IMG/VR virus record: IMGVR_UViG_3300043449_000987
Span: 1-64,000 of that record
DNA length: 64,000 nucleotides
Source: a virus
Reading direction: 5' to 3' (one strand)
Every line of letters starts with the position of its first letter. Position 1 is the stretch's first letter. The translations under genes were made by a program, and so were the position numbers. Below are positions 1-7,008 of the stretch, in pieces. The notes beneath the pieces were generated by a model that was given only the letters and a program-made list of their open reading frames with translations, had not been told where the DNA came from and ran no database searches.

Positions 1-147
1 GTTAATGAGACAAACCGTTATCTTGCAGGGCAAAATAACATGAGTGAAGATCAGATTGAAGAGTATATTGCTCAAAGTCAAGAACAACTTAAGTTTATGA
101 ACGGTATTATCTATGATGCTCTAAAGCAAAATGGTGTTATAGTATAA
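1..147 (+). CDS. 3' end of an unrecognised protein
   Basis: Open reading frame entering from the left edge, 48 codons visible before the TAA. The tail is polar and probably helical (SEDQIEEYIAQSQEQLKFM). It ends two bases before the next gene, so it is probably co-transcribed with it. No family recognised. Confidence 0.55.
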   Translation, partial: VNETNRYLAGQNNMSEDQIEEYIAQSQEQLKFMNGIIYDALKQNGVIV

Positions 148-149
148 AT

Positions 150-1376
150 ATGAAAGCAAATGAGATAAAGCCAACTCTAATCAAAAACATTTTAAGTGAA
201 GATGATTATGAGTATATATATAAAATTATAAATATTGCTTTATCTAAATCAAACAATAAGTACGAAAATTTTATAGTGCATGATAACGGAATGAAGAGAT
301 ATGTTTTTGGAGACAACTCCCCAGTTATTAAAAATTTAATAAAAACAGTAAAAGAGCACACTGGATATGATATTGAATCTGCTGGTGGATTTTTTGCTAG
401 ATACAATAAAGATGAAGGTGGCATTCCAAACCTACCACCACATTTTGACACATCTGGAAGCGGTTATGGATGTTTAACCTTTACAGCACAACTTGATTCA
501 AATATAGAATGGCCTATTTATATTTATGATGAAAAGGTTGAACTACAAAAAAATGAAGCAATAGTGTTTTCTGGTAACTCAAATATTCATTGGAGACCAG
601 ATATAGAGTTTAAAGAAGATTCATTCCTTGATATTTTTGTATGTCATTTCTTTTTGCCACCAACACAAGAAAACAAACTTGATCCAGACCATAATGAAAA
701 AATGCTTAAGCAAAGAATTGAGTATACGGAAAAATATAAAAAAGAATTTAATAAAACACAAAATTCAGACCTTGGTAAATACTATAAAGATTTCAAACCA
801 AGACTAATATCTAATATATTTACGCCAATAGAAATAGAGCAAATATATAAGGCAAGATTTGAAGATGCTATAAATAAAAAGATGCACGATGGCGGTTCAT
901 ATACATTTGCCGACCCATCTTGTGGTTATATAACATCAGTATATCCTTTACCAGAGAATATTAGAAAGAAACTTTTGCAGCACGTTCAAAATATTGCACT
1001 ATTTGTTGCAACAGAGGATGGAATTCATTGCCCTAGATATACTTTAGAATCTGGATCAAATCCACAACTAAAACCACACTATGATGTAGGTCTTAAAACT
1101 GCAGCACTAACGCTGAGTGTACAGTTAAAGCATACAAAGCCATGGAAGTTATATGTAAACGATGATGGATTTGACCTTAATTTTAATGAGGCTGTAATTT
1201 TTTCGGGAACACACCAAATTCATTGGCGACCTGATATAGAGTTCTCTAAAGACGACTATTATGATATTTTAGTATGTCAATACGTACCATTAGAAAGTCC
1301 GCTCCCTTTAACAGATGAGCATAGAGCGCATATGCAAAAGAAAGCGGACGACTATGTTAGAAAGTACTTTAATTAG
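150..1376 (+). CDS. Double-domain Fe(II)/2OG oxygenase
   Basis: 408 aa made of two copies of the same domain, about residues 1-190 and 205-408. Each copy has the 2OG-dioxygenase metal facial triad: HFD at residues 98-100 and a distal IHWRP in copy 1; HYD near residue 309 and a distal IHWRP in copy 2. Each HWRP is preceded by an 'A(I/V)(I/V)FSG' strand. The family uses 2-oxoglutarate and O2 to hydroxylate a substrate, which cannot be told here. Both copies keep the ligands, so both may be active. The closest relatives in the window are the single-domain proteins at 1719-2405, 50664-51470, 51454-52071 and 52093-52740. The ATG at 150 follows the upstream stop by two bases. Confidence 0.9.
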   Translation: MKANEIKPTLIKNILSEDDYEYIYKIINIALSKSNNKYENFIVHDNGMKRYVFGDNSPVIKNLIKTVKEHTGYDIESAGGFFARYNKDEGGIPNLPPHFDTSGSGYGCLTFTAQLDSNIEWPIYIYDEKVELQKNEAIVFSGNSNIHWRPDIEFKEDSFLDIFVCHFFLPPTQENKLDPDHNEKMLKQRIEYTEKYKKEFNKTQNSDLGKYYKDFKPRLISNIFTPIEIEQIYKARFEDAINKKMHDGGSYTFADPSCGYITSVYPLPENIRKKLLQHVQNIALFVATEDGIHCPRYTLESGSNPQLKPHYDVGLKTAALTLSVQLKHTKPWKLYVNDDGFDLNFNEAVIFSGTHQIHWRPDIEFSKDDYYDILVCQYVPLESPLPLTDEHRAHMQKKADDYVRKYFN

Positions 1377-1660
1377 TCTCTAACGACTGGGAACTTAACG
1401 TTTTCCAATGCCTCTACAAGAGGTGGATCAAGTTCAACAAACAACTTTGTAGTTGCTTCTCCAGTATTTGAGTTAATGTGAACGATCTTTGTTTCGAGCA
1501 AATCTGCTGTAGACTCAATTGTTTCAACATTATTTGCTAGTGTTTTTACGATAATAAGATAGTCGCAGAAATCCTTAAAAATAAAGTCCTTTGCCTTCTT
1601 GTTACCTTCTTGTGTTGTATACCAGTTTGTTTCTACAAACTGACCTTGTTCTAGTGCCAT
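1373..1660 (-). CDS. Small protein of unknown function
   Basis: 95 aa, soluble, no recognised family. The start ATG has a good ribosome-binding site (AGGAGAT) and a TATGCTATACT-type -10 upstream. That promoter lies back to back with the promoter of the rightward gene at 1719. The 3' end overlaps the upstream oxygenase gene by four bases in a convergent arrangement. Confidence 0.75.
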   Translation of the reverse strand: MALEQGQFVETNWYTTQEGNKKAKDFIFKDFCDYLIIVKTLANNVETIESTADLLETKIVHINSNTGEATTKLFVELDPPLVEALENVKFPVVRD

Positions 1661-1718
1661 GAGATCTCCTATCTTTAGAACCTATTTAGTATAGCATAAA
1701 GTGTGATAAAATGGCTAT

Positions 1719-2405
1719 ATGAGTTCTCCAACACCAATAACACCATATGCAGAGTCCGATTTTTTCTCGGCGGAAGAGTACGACGCAATATATAAAACCA
1801 TTAATGACACAATGGAACTTGGAATTAAAGATTCTGGCGATAAGTGGCAACACTTTAAGAAAAATACCAATAACGGCTTTTGTGTCGTGTTTTTAAGTGA
1901 GCGCCGACAAGGTCCGCTTCCAGGATTACCTCAAAGTGTTGAAGATAGTATCCGAAATAAGTTCGAAAACGTCGCAGGAGGCCCTGTCGGACATATAGGC
2001 ATACTATGGGCTAGGTACACGCTTGAAAGCGGTGAATTGCCCACTTTAATGCCTCATCAGGACCGTTCTGAAACACATGTGGCATATATGTTTACAACAG
2101 AATTAGATTCAAACATCAAATGGGACTTTTATGTGGAAGATGAGAAGTTTGAGATGGCTAAAAACCAGGGTATTTGGTTTAGTGGTACTCACCAATCACA
2201 TTGGCGTCCAGATTATGATTTTAAAGAGGGGGATTACTATGATATTATCCTATGTCAAACACACCTATTATCAGATCCAAACCCTCTACCAGAAGAACAT
2301 TGGCTAGATGGCGATGATCATTCAAATGACGTATCAGAGAAGTATGCTGATGTATTAATGAATAGTCGTGCTAAGGCTGCTATGTTAAATGGTCCTTGTC
2401 AATAG
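1719..2405 (+). CDS. Fe(II)/2OG oxygenase, HWRP type
   Basis: 228 aa. The metal triad is visible as H113/D115 (PHQD) and H161, followed by R163 (SHWRPD), the candidate 2-oxoglutarate-binding arginine. It has the same architecture as each half of the neighbouring double-domain gene, with the same 'YTLESGELPTL' type of lead-in. A TAAAAT -10 ends six bases before the ATG and no Shine-Dalgarno is present, so the mRNA is predicted to be leaderless. Substrate unknown. Confidence 0.9.
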   Translation: MSSPTPITPYAESDFFSAEEYDAIYKTINDTMELGIKDSGDKWQHFKKNTNNGFCVVFLSERRQGPLPGLPQSVEDSIRNKFENVAGGPVGHIGILWARYTLESGELPTLMPHQDRSETHVAYMFTTELDSNIKWDFYVEDEKFEMAKNQGIWFSGTHQSHWRPDYDFKEGDYYDIILCQTHLLSDPNPLPEEHWLDGDDHSNDVSEKYADVLMNSRAKAAMLNGPCQ

Positions 2406-2591
2406 TTAATCAGAGCAATTACAGCCATTACACTCACAAGATGAGGACATCTTTAGTTCCCCCGAAGTTTCTGGTCTTCCCAAATCCTCCCAAAACTTCT
2501 CTCTACCCATAGCATCTGTTTCTGCTATAGGCTTTGATTCAAATGAGAACTCCTCATCCCATGCATTTTCTAAATTGTCTAGTATTCCCAT
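2406..2591 (-). CDS. Small acidic protein with Cys-rich tail
   Basis: 61 aa. The C-terminus carries a tight cysteine cluster (SSCECNGCNCSD) that could bind metal. The start was taken at the ATG at 2591 because TATAAT lies exactly six bases upstream, giving a predicted leaderless transcript; a longer reading from 2609 would begin inside the promoter. No family recognised. Confidence 0.65.
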   Translation of the reverse strand: MGILDNLENAWDEEFSFESKPIAETDAMGREKFWEDLGRPETSGELKMSSSCECNGCNCSD

Positions 2592-2744
2592 AGATTCATT
2601 ATACCGCAAAATCTGAAAAATTATAAAAATCCAATTTGGACAAAATCTGAATATTTTGTGTTTGTGTATGATACATGATTTGAATAGATCGTACTCAAAA
2701 ATATAGTGAGCACATGTTTTAGGGGACTACTACCTGCTCAGCGT

Positions 2745-2918
2745 TTATGCAACGCCTTGCAGATAACCATCTATTCCTAGCAGGTCGCATGTTATCTTAA
2801 CACGCTGATTTTTTAGTAATGTTGATTTATATAATTCAATAAAATCAAACACTTCCTGCTTATTGTTGAGATTGATATCTCTGGTGTTTCCTTGCATTGA
2901 TGTTATTCTTACTTTCAT
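2745..2918 (-). CDS. Small protein, paralogue of the 5145-5327 gene
   Basis: 57 aa. The C-terminal half aligns with the 60-aa protein at 5145-5327: VKITCDLLGIDGYLQGVA here against VKVSCDALGVRGTLRGVA there, with similar length and N-terminal layout. Conservation of protein sequence between two genes on opposite strands is strong evidence that this short frame is coding. A GGAAA motif precedes the ATG. It overlaps the end of the upstream gene by about 59 bases in another frame. Function unknown. Confidence 0.7.
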   Translation of the reverse strand: MKVRITSMQGNTRDINLNNKQEVFDFIELYKSTLLKNQRVKITCDLLGIDGYLQGVA

Positions 2919-3042
2919 TTTTTTCCTTTTCTAATTTGTCTTTGTACCATTGTGGATAGTGTGAGCGGTCATAGTTTTCTATAGTACCGCCATTGGCTAG
3001 GTGTGCCCTGCGCCTTTCTCTTTCGTTAATCAACGCACTCAC
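2860..3042 (-). CDS. Small charged protein
   Basis: 60 aa, Lys/Arg/Glu-rich, GTG start, no recognised domain. The start overlaps the end of the upstream 36-aa gene, and its own end overlaps the start of the 2745-2918 gene. This tight overlapping arrangement is typical of the small-gene operon here. Confidence 0.5.
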   Translation of the reverse strand: MSALINERERRRAHLANGGTIENYDRSHYPQWYKDKLEKEKNESKNNINARKHQRYQSQQ

Positions 3043-3136
3043 ATGGTTCTATTGAGTAATCATTGTTATCGCCAAAGAATACAACGCCATGACCTAAGCA
3101 TGTATCGCACTCTACTGAATAAACTGAGTTAATCAT
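3026..3136 (-). CDS. 36-aa Cys-rich mini-protein, probable zinc knuckle
   Basis: A short frame from ATG 3136 with a CDTC motif near residue 10 and a CEC motif near the C-terminus, a spacing that suits a small zinc-binding fold. It lies between two other leftward small genes and overlaps the next one by 17 bases. Only context and cysteine spacing support it. Confidence 0.5.
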   Translation of the reverse strand: MINSVYSVECDTCLGHGVVFFGDNNDYSIEPCECVD

Positions 3137-3352
3137 TTATCTATCCTTTCTATTAGCAAAGACCCATTTACTTTCGTTAGGGCTTAGATACTTATGGGAT
3201 AGCAAACCCTTATCTGCTACCATATGGACATATGCCATGCGTGAGATATAGTTCCCATTAGCAAGGCGAAAGATATCGTTAGACTTAGTATTGCTACTAG
3301 CCATAGGGTGAGTAGGTTCTACTACTACTGTTATTTCATTTAGTGAAGTCAT
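3137..3352 (-). CDS. Small protein of unknown function
   Basis: 71 aa, no recognised family. The start has a strong ribosome-binding site (AAAGAAAGGAAG) eight bases upstream. It is probably the first gene of the leftward early operon driven from the promoter at 3507-3535. Confidence 0.7.
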   Translation of the reverse strand: MTSLNEITVVVEPTHPMASSNTKSNDIFRLANGNYISRMAYVHMVADKGLLSHKYLSPNESKWVFANRKDR

Positions 3353-3435
3353 TTTAACTTCCTTTCTTTTTTAACTGATAGGACTATCCTAGCAGAGGGG
3401 GCTGACATTTTGGCTACTTATTTGCTAAGGCTCAC

Positions 3436-3451
3436 TGTGATTTATCTCACA
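3436..3451. promoter_or_regulatory. CRP/GlxR-like palindrome
   Basis: TGTGA-TTTATC-TCACA, a perfect match to the TGTGA-N6-TCACA operator of CRP/GlxR-family regulators. It sits between the leftward promoter at 3507-3535 and the first leftward gene. Confidence 0.6.
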
Positions 3452-3506
3452 TTTATTTGCTTAGGCTCATTAGCCTCTTTGTCCTTTATTTAATTGTTAT
3501 AGTAGA

Positions 3507-3535
3507 ATACTAGCAGATAAATCTCAAAAAGTCAA
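3507..3535 (-). promoter_or_regulatory. Sigma70-like promoter for the leftward early operon
   Basis: On the minus strand: TTGACT, 17-bp spacer, TAGTAT. The repeated CGACACGCCGTG box (3543-3554) lies just upstream of the -35. Confidence 0.65.
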
Positions 3536-3556
3536 GTCCTAGCACGGCGTGTCGCA

Positions 3557-3572
3557 TGTGATATATACCACA
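3557..3572. promoter_or_regulatory. CRP/GlxR-like palindrome
   Basis: TGTGA-TATATA-CCACA, one mismatch to TGTGA-N6-TCACA. It lies upstream of the leftward promoter at 3507-3535, next to the ACGGCGTGTCG box. Confidence 0.5.
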
Positions 3573-3610
3573 GGACATATAGGGCAAATCGGACATTGCC
3601 TCGGGATCTA

Positions 3611-3626
3611 TGTGAGTTGGGTCACA
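3611..3626. promoter_or_regulatory. CRP/GlxR-like palindrome
   Basis: TGTGA-GTTGGG-TCACA, a perfect match. It starts 54 bp from the previous site, just beyond the stop codon of the 38-aa membrane protein. Confidence 0.55.
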
Positions 3627-3631
3627 CACCC

Positions 3632-3748
3632 TTACCCTAAGATAAAGGCGGTGACTACTGCAATAGCGACACCTATAAATGCTCCAATAGGACCTGCTAC
3701 ATCTGCGTACATATCTAGCCAATCAATAAATGCTGTAAATGGGTTCAT
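3632..3748 (-). CDS. 38-aa single-pass membrane peptide
   Basis: ATG at 3748 with a GAAAGGTAACTAAC ribosome-binding region. The C-terminal half (GPIGAFIGVAIAVVTAFILG) is one clear transmembrane helix after an amphipathic start. It is too short to assign. The opposite-strand frames across this stretch are less convincing because they lack initiation signals. Confidence 0.6.
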   Translation of the reverse strand: MNPFTAFIDWLDMYADVAGPIGAFIGVAIAVVTAFILG

Positions 3749-3836
3749 GTTAGTTACCTTTCGTTTAGTAGTTATATCTTAACTATCTAATACTGGAAGT
3801 ATAGCAGGGGCTACTGACAAATGCAAGGCTATTTGA

Positions 3837-3852
3837 TGTGGTGTTGCTCACA
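3837..3852. promoter_or_regulatory. CRP/GlxR-like palindrome
   Basis: TGTGG-TGTTGC-TCACA, one mismatch. It is paired with another site 32 bp away, about three helical turns, in the gap that divides leftward from rightward early genes. Confidence 0.5.
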
Positions 3853-3868
3853 TTTTTCTCGGGCAAAA

Positions 3869-3884
3869 TGTGGTGTATCTCACA
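3869..3884. promoter_or_regulatory. CRP/GlxR-like palindrome
   Basis: TGTGG-TGTATC-TCACA, one mismatch, preceded by the recurrent CTCGGG motif. It lies upstream of the rightward gene at 4004. Confidence 0.5.
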
Positions 3885-4003
3885 ATCCCTTATGTACGGA
3901 ATGTCCGTTTTGTACCCCTGAATTTGTCAGTGGTCTATGTTAGACTTCTAGGTATAGAAGGTTGAGAAAGGTTCTTAACTACTAAAAAGAAAGGTGGTCT
4001 CAA

Positions 4004-4186
4004 ATGACTACACTAACAATTAACGAAGTATGTAAAACACATACACCTAATAAATCTGCTATCTCTATGGTAGGAGATGACCAATTCACATTCTGCGAAG
4101 TTTGTGAAAATAACATTGAGCGTTGGTATGATGATACTGACCCTGAGCGTCTACCTATGTGGACAAATTGGAAGGTGTCTAAATAA
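4004..4186 (+). CDS. Small Cys-containing early protein
   Basis: 60 aa with C-x8-HTP near the N-terminus and a CEVC pair in the middle, possibly zinc-binding. A strong AAAGAAAGGTGGT ribosome-binding site precedes the ATG. First gene of the rightward operon; its stop overlaps the next start (TAATG). Confidence 0.65.
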   Translation: MTTLTINEVCKTHTPNKSAISMVGDDQFTFCEVCENNIERWYDDTDPERLPMWTNWKVSK

Positions 4187-4359
4187 TGACTAATAGAATT
4201 TTTGAGCCTATGGCTACAGTAAATAATTATCCTAAAGGTATGATGAATACCTGCCCTTGTGGTCAGGTGGTCTTAGCACCTGCACAATACCACGAAGGTT
4301 TTCCTTGGTGGGAAAATCCTAATAAGTGTAAAGAATTATTTGAGGAGTTAAATAAATGA
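4186..4359 (+). CDS. Small zinc-ribbon-like protein
   Basis: 57 aa with a CPCG motif near residue 23 and a later cysteine near residue 48. It starts in a TAATG overlap with the previous gene and ends in an ATGA overlap with the next, so the frame is well supported by coupling. Function unknown. Confidence 0.6.
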   Translation: MTNRIFEPMATVNNYPKGMMNTCPCGQVVLAPAQYHEGFPWWENPNKCKELFEELNK

Positions 4360-4445
4360 AAACACTTCAAGAAAAATTAGATGAGGCTGCAAAAGCCTTA
4401 GAACCAATTTTATGGGAAACACTAAAAGAAATTGAGGAAAACTAA
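4356..4445 (+). CDS. 29-aa helical peptide
   Basis: Very short frame starting in an ATGA overlap; Leu/Glu/Lys-rich and probably one helix. Supported only by operon context. Confidence 0.35.
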   Translation: MKTLQEKLDEAAKALEPILWETLKEIEEN

Positions 4446-4446
4446 A

Positions 4447-4548
4447 ATGGAAAAAGATATTTTCGAATTTGAAAAAGCAATAAATTTAGATCATCTTAAT
4501 TTAGAACAACTAAAAGAATTAGAAAAACTTTTAGAAAAAATAAAGTGA
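4447..4548 (+). CDS. 33-aa coiled-coil-like peptide
   Basis: Starts one base after the preceding stop. Heptad-like Leu spacing in LNLEQLKELEKLLEKIK suggests a short coiled coil. Supported by operon context and composition only. Confidence 0.35.
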   Translation: MEKDIFEFEKAINLDHLNLEQLKELEKLLEKIK

Positions 4549-4580
4549 TTTAATTTTCAACTAAAAATGCTCGGGGCGTT

Positions 4581-4596
4581 TGTGGCGTAAATCACA
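4581..4596. promoter_or_regulatory. CRP/GlxR-like palindrome
   Basis: TGTGG-CGTAAA-TCACA, one mismatch. It lies about 65 bp upstream of the predicted transcription start for the gene at 4684, followed by the TTACGGCGTGTCG box at 4603-4615. Confidence 0.55.
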
Positions 4597-4617
4597 TTTA
4601 AGTTACGGCGTGTCGTC

Positions 4618-4646
4618 TTGACTTTTGGAACTTTGTATGCTAGACT
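4618..4646 (+). promoter_or_regulatory. Sigma70-like promoter
   Basis: TTGACT, 17-bp spacer, TAGACT with an extended TGC before the -10. It drives the 40-aa gene at 4684. Confidence 0.65.
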
Positions 4647-4683
4647 TACGGAGTAAGAAAATAAAGAAAGGTGGTATCTAACT

Positions 4684-4806
4684 ATGGGATACATTGAAAT
4701 TTTTAGACTTGACGAGCAGGGTGCTGGTTGGGTTGATTTATCTGAGGCTACCCCTCAAGAATTGCTAGACCTAGAAATAGGCTTGTTTCAAGAGGGTGCG
4801 TTGTGA
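4684..4806 (+). CDS. 40-aa acidic early protein
   Basis: ATG preceded by AAAGAAAGGTGGTATCTAACT, the same ribosome-binding block as the 4004 gene. Acidic and hydrophobic (RLDEQGAGWVDLSEATPQE). Its stop codon lies inside a CRP-like palindrome. No family recognised. Confidence 0.55.
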   Translation: MGYIEIFRLDEQGAGWVDLSEATPQELLDLEIGLFQEGAL

Positions 4807-4817
4807 TTAACCTCACA
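4802..4817. promoter_or_regulatory. CRP/GlxR-like palindrome
   Basis: TGTGA-TTAACC-TCACA, a perfect match. It overlaps the stop codon of the 40-aa gene, upstream of the gene at 4932. Confidence 0.6.
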
Positions 4818-4931
4818 CCCCTTGAGCGTCTCACTTATTGAGATAATCTGGCTAGGATTTGATTTCTAGCCCCCAAAATGCTAAACTAGATACATAAAGA
4901 AAAAAGAAAGTCTCTTGAAAGGAGAACTTAA

Positions 4932-5132
4932 ATGTCAGCAAATGTCTATTCAATAGAAAGCCTACTTGTAGGAAAAACTTATAACTCAAAAACTCTAACA
5001 GGTGAAATTGTTTCAGCAGAGAAACACCCTCACGCAGTTTGGTATCAGGATTGCGAAAGTTATCTTGTAGAAATTCGCAAGCCTTTAGGTGGATACACTT
5101 ATCGCACTATCGCAGTAAAAGTTTCAGAATAA
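4932..5132 (+). CDS. Small beta-rich early protein
   Basis: 66 aa, alternating hydrophobic pattern compatible with a small beta-barrel (GKTYNSKTLTGEIVSAEK). Ribosome-binding site GAAAGGAGAAC. It loosely resembles the small proteins at 7951 and 8224, but homology cannot be shown by eye. Confidence 0.7.
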   Translation: MSANVYSIESLLVGKTYNSKTLTGEIVSAEKHPHAVWYQDCESYLVEIRKPLGGYTYRTIAVKVSE

Positions 5133-5144
5133 GAAAGGAAAACT

Positions 5145-5327
5145 ATGTCATACACAATTCAACTAGAAACTTTTAGTGGAGACACTAAAAAAATTAACCT
5201 ACCTTCAAAAGGTGCGGTTGCTCAATTCATCTCAACTTATCCAACACAACTACCTGTTGGAATTTCTGTAAAAGTATCTTGCGACGCTTTAGGTGTTCGT
5301 GGAACTTTGCGAGGTGTTGCTAAATGA
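5145..5327 (+). CDS. Small early protein, paralogue of 2745-2918
   Basis: 60 aa. It shares its C-terminal VKV(S/T)CD-LG--G-L-GVA pattern with the leftward gene at 2745-2918. The gene follows 4932-5132 closely with an AAGAAAGGAAAAC ribosome-binding site. Function unknown; two copies on opposite strands suggest a useful accessory function. Confidence 0.75.
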   Translation: MSYTIQLETFSGDTKKINLPSKGAVAQFISTYPTQLPVGISVKVSCDALGVRGTLRGVAK

Positions 5328-5488
5328 TGACTCGTAAAGACTATATAGAAGTAGCAAAAATTATTTCTAAACATTCAAAAGGTGAGCACTGCCGTCTTGA
5401 TGTGCTAACTGATGATTTTGCTTTTTGGTTTGCAGAAGATAACCCACGATTTAATATGGAAAAATTTTTGGAGGCTTGTAATGAATAG
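5324..5488 (+). CDS. 54-aa early protein
   Basis: Starts in an ATGATGA overlap with the previous stop and overlaps the next start. Mixed composition with an aromatic cluster (FAFWFAED). No family recognised; support is translational coupling. Confidence 0.55.
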   Translation: MMTRKDYIEVAKIISKHSKGEHCRLDVLTDDFAFWFAEDNPRFNMEKFLEACNE

Positions 5489-5576
5489 ATTTCTAACTTC
5501 ACTAGTGCAATTATTTTTGTGGTTGCCAATTCTTTTTATTATTCGTGAATTAATAAAAGAAAAATTCACTAAATAA
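5481..5576 (+). CDS. 31-aa single-pass membrane peptide
   Basis: One hydrophobic helix (FLTSLVQLFLWLPILFIIRE) followed by a basic tail. It overlaps the preceding gene by eight bases. Supported by coupling and membrane character only. Confidence 0.45.
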   Translation: MNRFLTSLVQLFLWLPILFIIRELIKEKFTK

Positions 5577-5669
5577 AGTGATCACCTAAGCAAGTGAATA
5601 AACTGCTTGAAATTTCAACTAAAAATGGGCCGAGGCGTTTTCCACAGGTTGTGGATAACCTTACGTTAA

Positions 5670-5685
5670 TGTGTTTAAGATCACA
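5670..5685. promoter_or_regulatory. CRP/GlxR-like palindrome
   Basis: TGTGT-TTAAGA-TCACA, one mismatch. It is followed by the ACGGCGTGTCG box (5705-5715) and a promoter. A DnaA-box-like TGTGGATAA lies at 5650-5658. Confidence 0.5.
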
Positions 5686-5716
5686 GAGATTTTTCTACTG
5701 AATTACGGCGTGTCGT

Positions 5717-5745
5717 TTGAGATTGTCAGCCTTATCTGATAGGCT
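5717..5745 (+). promoter_or_regulatory. Sigma70-like promoter
   Basis: TTGAGA, 17-bp spacer, TAGGCT with extended TGA before the -10. Drives the gene at 5772. Confidence 0.5.
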
Positions 5746-5771
5746 TGATTTATCAAGACGAAAGGAAAACT

Positions 5772-5894
5772 ATGAGAGACTACTACGATGAATTCTTTGA
5801 CGACTACTATGCAAGCGTTGAGCGTGTTAGCGTGTCTGATTGCTATTGCAAGATAAATAGTGTATGCTCATATTGTATGAAAGGATATAACTAA
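5772..5894 (+). CDS. 40-aa acidic, Cys-containing protein
   Basis: Asp/Tyr-rich N-terminus (DYYDEFFDDYY) then CYC and CSYC pairs that could bind zinc. Ribosome-binding site GAAAGGAAAAC. It ends in a TAATG overlap with the next gene. Confidence 0.55.
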   Translation: MRDYYDEFFDDYYASVERVSVSDCYCKINSVCSYCMKGYN

Positions 5895-6034
5895 TGGGAA
5901 ACTTTATTGAGGCTCTTTGTATTGACTGCAGAGAAAACTTGGAGATTGACGGCTTCCGTTGCTTTGAGTGTTCACTTGACCACGACTACTCAGATGAGTT
6001 AGACTTAGAACTTACACTAGATTGGACAGAATAA
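5894..6034 (+). CDS. 46-aa zinc-ribbon-like protein
   Basis: Two cysteine pairs (CIDC near residue 9 and CFEC near residue 23) form a treble-clef or ribbon-like spacing, followed by an acidic tail. Coupled by TAATG at both ends. Confidence 0.55.
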   Translation: MGNFIEALCIDCRENLEIDGFRCFECSLDHDYSDELDLELTLDWTE

Positions 6035-6243
6035 TGGAATATAACTACTCACTAACTATCTCCTATGACGGAGAATTGGTATCAACAACACGCACCGCAG
6101 ATATGCTTGAAATTGTATCTGCTTGGAATAAATGTGTAGACTTTGGAGATGCTAAAGAATACGCAACCTATAACTTGTCAGACCCTATTGGCAAAATGTA
6201 TACTAAGACCTTCTATCGCAACGGAAATGTGAGTGTGAAATAA
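6034..6243 (+). CDS. Small early protein
   Basis: 69 aa starting at the ATG in the TAATG overlap; a TTG slightly upstream is less likely. Beta-rich pattern (YNYSLTISYDGELVSTTR). No family recognised. Confidence 0.6.
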   Translation: MEYNYSLTISYDGELVSTTRTADMLEIVSAWNKCVDFGDAKEYATYNLSDPIGKMYTKTFYRNGNVSVK

Positions 6244-6244
6244 T

Positions 6245-6535
6245 ATGGGAAGTGTAACAGCACTAGGAATTAAAGATGCAGTATTAGACCTAGAAACACA
6301 ATTACTTTATCACCTTAAGGGTAATCACTATCCTCCAGTCCCTGCAGAAATGGTAAAACCTTGTATTGAGGCTATTGACGCATACTATGACGAGGACTAT
6401 AATCGTATGATTGATATGCCAATGGTTGGTGACTTTCAGATTACCTATAAAGGAAATAAGCAAGCACCTGCACACGCTATCGTAGAGCAACACCACCTAG
6501 AATGGTTTATTGACCCAGTAGATGGAGAGGAATAA
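6245..6535 (+). CDS. Conserved-looking phage hypothetical protein
   Basis: 96 aa, mostly helical at the N-terminus then two short strands (MVGDFQITYKG) and a His-rich stretch (EQHHLEWF). One base separates it from the upstream gene. Function not recognised. Confidence 0.7.
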   Translation: MGSVTALGIKDAVLDLETQLLYHLKGNHYPPVPAEMVKPCIEAIDAYYDEDYNRMIDMPMVGDFQITYKGNKQAPAHAIVEQHHLEWFIDPVDGEE

Positions 6536-6536
6536 A

Positions 6537-6779
6537 ATGGGTGCTACAATGTTAAACATGGAATTTAAAAAGGTTGATGTACTTAATGTTGATCAATTAG
6601 AAATTGGTGACTATATTTCCATTCAAGATGAAATTGTTGAGGTAACAGGAATTACTCCTTTGCCTAATGGTTATGCAATAATGTTTCTTGACTCATATGA
6701 TGAGGAAGATTTAATTGAAGTTGATGACTATGCAACTTTTAAATGGTATGTCCTAGTTGAGGATAACCTAGAGCCTTAA
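6537..6779 (+). CDS. Small acidic protein, beta-barrel-like
   Basis: 80 aa, acidic. The pattern VDQLEIGDYISIQDEIVEVT followed by short strands resembles small SH3/KOW-like barrels, but no family can be named. The ATG at 6537 was chosen over upstream non-ATG codons because GAGAGGAATAA lies in front of it. Confidence 0.65.
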   Translation: MGATMLNMEFKKVDVLNVDQLEIGDYISIQDEIVEVTGITPLPNGYAIMFLDSYDEEDLIEVDDYATFKWYVLVEDNLEP

Positions 6780-6820
6780 AGGCCCCGAGCAATTTGTCCT
6801 AAATGTCCGTTTTAAGAGAG

Positions 6821-6849
6821 TTGACATTTTTCTTTAAGTCTGCTAGTAT
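6821..6849 (+). promoter_or_regulatory. Sigma70-like promoter of a leaderless gene
   Basis: TTGACA, 17-bp spacer, TAGTAT, then exactly six bases to the ATG at 6856. Confidence 0.75.
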
Positions 6850-6855
6850 TATTAT

Positions 6856-7008
6856 ATGAGACAGCAAAAGACCCCTGAACAATTACGTAAACTAATGGAG
6901 TTACGTAGATCTAATGCTGCTACCCCACTAAAAAATAAGAAAAAATACAATAGACAAAGTGCTAAAAAAATGTTAAAATTAGATATAGTAGAAAGAGACC
7001 CCTCATGA
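6856..7008 (+). CDS. 50-aa basic protein, leaderless
   Basis: Highly basic (Arg/Lys-rich, KNKKKYNRQSAKKMLK), so nucleic-acid binding is possible. No Shine-Dalgarno; the -10 at 6844-6849 ends six bases before the ATG. It ends in an ATGA overlap with the GP88-like gene. Confidence 0.6.
   Translation: MRQQKTPEQLRKLMELRRSNAATPLKNKKKYNRQSAKKMLKLDIVERDPS

Noticed and set aside
3549-3782. Rightward reading frame across the 3.5-3.8 kb gap
   Set aside because: No ribosome-binding site or -10 spacing, and it runs opposite a short leftward membrane peptide with a good ribosome-binding site; it also covers operator-like palindromes.
5638-5658. A second origin from TTTTCCACA and TGTGGATAA near 5.65 kb
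   Set aside because: Only one good DnaA box, no AT-rich unwinding stretch, and the site overlaps a promoter module.
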